Assembly (NCBI GenBank): GCA_964628385.1
Contig: CAZVOD010000031.1
Location: forward strand, 1 to 45,201
Reading direction: 5' to 3'
DNA from: JANQPA01 sp964628385
GTDB taxonomy: Bacteria; Bacteroidota; Bacteroidia; Chitinophagales; Saprospiraceae
DNA length: 45,201 nucleotides
Positions 42,933-45,201 of the stretch are shown here, piece after piece; the stretch's first letter is position 1; every line of letters starts with the position of its first letter. Position numbers and translations under genes: made by a program. The notes beneath the pieces were generated by a model, which had not been told where the DNA came from, did not search any database, and was given only the letters and a program-made list of their open reading frames with translations.

Positions 42933-43736
42933 TTATGCTTCCAAAATCAACTCCTGGCAAGAGGGGCAGTAGTAGGTGGTCCGCCCCGCTACTTTATCCG
43001 TTTCCAACGTATTGCCATCGCGGGGGCACGCTCCGTCATCCTTGTGGCGATGATTCCAAAGCCATTCCTCAGGATAGGCAGAGTAGTTGGCGTCCAAATC
43101 CACCGCTTTTTGTAAGATGATTTGCATGCGTTGAAATAGCGCCCGACGTTTTTCTGCACTGAGCAAGCCCATGGTAGAAGCCGGATGAATACCAATCTGC
43201 CAGCAGACTTCATCCACATAAAGATTACCCATACCTGCCAGGTATTTCTGGTTGAGCAGAAAGCCTTTGACCGTCCCTCGACAGCCCTCCGTAAAGTCCA
43301 TAAAAGTATCTTCCCGCAATTCCAAAGCGTCTGCTCCCAGCTCTTTCTCCTCAAGAAAAAGCTCTAAATCCTCCAGGTATTGAATGCGCGCCAGCTTGCG
43401 TGGGCAATCAAAGCCCAACCGATGACCATCGTCAAACCAGATGGCAAAGCGCTCGTGCTTAGGGCGTTCGCTTTCGTCTTCGTAATATTTAAAACGGCCG
43501 CTCATACCAAAGTGGAAAAGCACATGGTGACCATTGTCGAGCTGAGCAAAAAAGTATTTTCCCCGCCGGTAAGAAGCAACAAACTGCTGCCCCTGCAAGC
43601 GATCGGCAAACGCCTCCCCGCTTATATTTTTCATAATATAGCTTACATCACTCAACACTACCTGATCTATTTTCTTGTGGAGCACGTTGCGGTCAAAGTA
43701 GTTCTTCTTGGCGTTAACTTCAGGTAATTCGGGCAT
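42933..43736 (-). CDS. DNA-formamidopyrimidine glycosylase (Fpg/Nei) family protein, divergent
   Basis: A 267-residue base-excision-repair glycosylase/AP lyase. The mature N-terminus PELPEVN supplies the catalytic proline and glutamate after Met removal. RRGKYFF carries the conserved lysine, and MGNLYVDEVCW matches the helix-two-turn-helix asparagine motif. The C-terminal zinc finger is odd: CPRDGN followed by RTTYYCPSCQ, so the second of the four usual cysteines (C-x-x-C) is Asp240. The start at 43736 is fixed by MPELPEV; the open frame upstream encodes a hydrophobic, family-unlike stretch. Substrate range (8-oxoguanine or oxidised pyrimidines) cannot be told, and with the altered finger I leave the symbol blank. 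Confidence 0.88.
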   Translation of the reverse strand: MPELPEVNAKKNYFDRNVLHKKIDQVVLSDVSYIMKNISGEAFADRLQGQQFVASYRRGKYFFAQLDNGHHVLFHFGMSGRFKYYEDESERPKHERFAIWFDDGHRLGFDCPRKLARIQYLEDLELFLEEKELGADALELREDTFMDFTEGCRGTVKGFLLNQKYLAGMGNLYVDEVCWQIGIHPASTMGLLSAEKRRALFQRMQIILQKAVDLDANYSAYPEEWLWNHRHKDDGACPRDGNTLETDKVAGRTTYYCPSCQELILEA

Positions 43737-44140
43737 CGTTGTATTTGGATTGTTCCTCAGCCTAACTCTAAACGGCGCATTTTTGTTCCAATGAATCCAT
43801 GGCTTGTAAAGGGCGTGACCCCAAGACCCAGTAATCACCAGAAGTATGAAAAGGAGGCAGAGGATGCAGGGATGGATTGAGGTATGAGTCAGCTGAATAT
43901 TTGGTTTTGATAAATAGGAAAAGACCTCTCTGGCGTCTCTAATCGGTCTAACAATCATACGCAAACTCAATAGAATACCGACTTATAGTATAAAGAATTG
44001 AAGTAAATATACATACATAATTTTTTGGTTCAGGAGAAGAGAAAATGAAATCGGATAAAGAATATTTAGTACGAGGCAGATAGTTAAAACACATTGAAAA
44101 AATTTCCAAATACCATTGTTCCCAAAAGGTAATATAACAC
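43737..44140. other. Intergenic region between Fpg gene and IS5-type element
   Basis: About 400 bases. The minus-strand frame continuing upstream of Fpg is open, but its content (HPCILCLLFILLVITG and neighbours) has no Fpg similarity and is likely untranslated leader or old gene debris. The remainder is AT-rich with no recognised motif. The Fpg promoter should lie here. Confidence 0.35.
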
Positions 44141-44164
44141 TGAAGTTGTTTAAAAATGATTTGT

Positions 44165-44446
44165 TTAGATTCTGAGCAGAATGAGAGCAAATGCCAGATA
44201 ATGCAAGCTCAGCCAGGTTTGAGCTTTTGTTTCAAAGCGGACCAAAAGAGCTTTAAATGCATCGATCCAGGCGTTTGTTCGCTCTACCGAGAATCGTTCT
44301 TTATATAATAAATCATCCAAAAGAGGTTGATTATCAGTGTTTTTTGTGTTGCGCTTATTGAAGTCAATATTAGCAATTATATCTTTGGACCAACAAGTTT
44401 TTCGAAGTGCTTCGCCATCAAACCCGGCATCTGCATTTAAAAACAA
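44165..44446 (-). pseudogene. IS5-family transposase, C-terminal part
   Basis: The frame has LFLNADAGFDGEALRKTC (second catalytic Asp region), ANIDFNKRNTKNTDNQPLLD, LLYKERFSVERTNAWIDAFK (catalytic Glu region) and a C-terminal hydrophobic end. It matches the second half of IS5/IS1031-type transposases. In-frame sequence just upstream (AQISTNG) joins directly to the N-terminal fragment, showing that roughly 100 residues holding the first catalytic Asp were deleted. Confidence 0.85.
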
Positions 44447-44718
44447 TCCGTTGGTTGAGATCTGGGCATTTTCCTATGCTTCCCCCCATCTTTCGACCAC
44501 TTCCTGAAGTGATAATAGACGGTATTCCACGGAATTAAAACAGGTCCACAGAAAGCACTCATCGGAAGTTCTCTCCACTGGCATCCACTTTTGAGTCGGT
44601 AAATAATCGCTTTGACAATCCGCCATAAAGGTATTTTGGGTGGACGACCAAGATGACTTTGACTCAAATGGATCAGTAGGTTTTTTGTAATGAATTTTTT
44701 CGATAGATTTACATACAT
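44437..44718 (-). pseudogene. IS5-family transposase, N-terminal part
   Basis: A 93-codon frame with the DUF4096-type DNA-binding region: GRPPKIPLWRIVKAIIYRLK, SGCQWRELPMSAF and WNTVYYHFRKWSKDG. After WSKDGGKH the similarity ends and the frame slides into the downstream fragment in another phase. A complete element would continue with the catalytic core. It overlaps the C-terminal frame by ten bases. Confidence 0.85.
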
Positions 44719-44879
44719 GTTGCAGAGGCTTATTTTGTTAGTCTGGTAACCAACAATTTAATGCTTCTGCAACATTCTTATATCAACCCTCTCTTGGGAT
44801 GACTTTTTAAACAACTTCAATTTATACTGTACCAGTTGGTAAATAATAATAAGAATTTCATTGTCCTCTGGTCCTTAAC

Positions 44880-45201
44880 TGAGCTTCCCCCCAAAAACTG
44901 GACAAGAGTTTAAGGTGATAAATTTATAAATTTCACCATCAAAATCAAGACCAGGAATGGGAAGAAAACGCAGAACATTTAGCGCATCATTCAAACACAG
45001 GTAACAGTAGAAGCCTTGACAGAACGGCATACGCTGTCGGAATTAGCGCAATAGTACGAGCTCCATCCCTACCAGATCGTGAAGTGGAAGCAGGTGCTGT
45101 AAAAAGAAGGAGAGGACTTATTTGAGAAGTCAAGAGGGGCGAAACCTCCGGATCAGGATCAATTGATTTCCCGTTTATATGAGCAAATCGGGCAGCTTCA
45201 A
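44880..45201 (+). mobile_element. Left end of a decayed IS3-family element (runs off the window)
   Basis: A probable terminal repeat TGAGCTTCCCCCCAAAAACT, followed by GGACA, starts at 44880; this pyrimidine-rich end with TGGACA is typical of IS3-family elements. A transposase orfA start follows at 44957. It begins 60 bases after the IS5-type element, showing repeated insertion at this locus. The right end is outside the window. Confidence 0.7.
44957..45201 (+). pseudogene. IS3-family transposase OrfA, frameshifted with stops
   Basis: Starts MGRKRRTFSASFKHR and then stops. One frame over it continues VTVEALTERHTLSELAQ, stop, YELHPYQIVKWKQVL, stop, KEGEDLFEKSRG and PPDQDQLISRLYEQIGQLQ, the helix-turn-helix and leucine-zipper-like part of an IS3 OrfA (TnpA). 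One frameshift and two stop codons make it inactive. The gene continues past the window edge. Confidence 0.8.

Larger units (their letters stand above)
44141..44819 (-). mobile_element. Internally deleted IS5-family element
   Basis: Bounded by 16-bp perfect terminal inverted repeats TGAAGTTGTTTAAAAA at 44141-44156 and its complement at 44804-44819. The 679-bp length is short for the IS5/IS1031-like group. It carries an N-terminal and a C-terminal transposase frame on the minus strand, but the middle of the protein is absent, so it cannot encode its own active transposase. No clear target duplication is seen. The first 167 bp are identical to 2506-2672, and its ends resemble those of the MITE at 20742-20906. 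Confidence 0.85.

Overview
The window looks like Bacteroidota DNA, most probably a free-living member of the order Cytophagales. The markers are a SusC/SusD pair, a type IX secretion (T9SS) C-terminal sorting domain, AT-rich leaders without strong Shine-Dalgarno sites, and many Bacteroidota-type families. The genus is not resolvable from the sequence alone. The genes are ordinary chromosomal ones, interrupted by insertion-sequence remnants at both ends and in the middle.

Layout. 1-3850: a transposase tail, a candidate structured RNA, a trehalase lipoprotein, dimeric palindromes, a truncated IS5-type copy and a long AT-rich gap. 3850-6450: a carboxymuconolactone-decarboxylase-family gene followed by decayed genes (ABC ATPase head joined to an M1 aminopeptidase tail; a T9SS beta-propeller protein with a frameshift and a stop). 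6800-15980: a plus-strand series of GNAT, sodium:solute symporter, alanine racemase, argB, argD, argC, argJ and an ornithine-racemase-like enzyme. ArgB, ArgC, ArgD and ArgJ together turn glutamate into ornithine, and the last gene belongs to the family that racemises ornithine. No carbamoyl-transfer or later arginine genes are present, so this reads as an ornithine (possibly D-ornithine) module.

16055-20906: a leucine-rich-repeat protein and a SWIM/SNF2 helicase, both on the minus strand. A 165-bp hairpin MITE sits in the helicase leader. 21039-28912: aldo/keto reductase, SusC-like receptor, SusD-like lipoprotein and a BCCT transporter on the plus strand, suggesting outer- and inner-membrane uptake of one compatible-solute-like substrate. 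28984-31043: selD and selU (tRNA 2-selenouridine). 31415-35500: a minus-strand set of small His-containing membrane protein, TonB-dependent receptor and HupE/UreJ permease, a likely metal-import unit. Between selU and hupE lie three copies of the dimeric palindrome also found after the trehalase gene.

36024-45201: ISAs1 fragment, S9 peptidase, perfect-stem bidirectional terminator, fatty-acid desaturase, LpxL-type acyltransferase, a frameshifted AAA-ATPase/nuclease-like gene, a divergent Fpg glycosylase, an internally deleted IS5-family element and the decayed start of an IS3-family element. The most unusual items are the ornithine-racemase module, the pseudoknot-forming RNA candidate at 622-716, the dimeric palindrome family and the MITE related to the local IS5-type element. 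No tRNA, rRNA or CRISPR array was seen.
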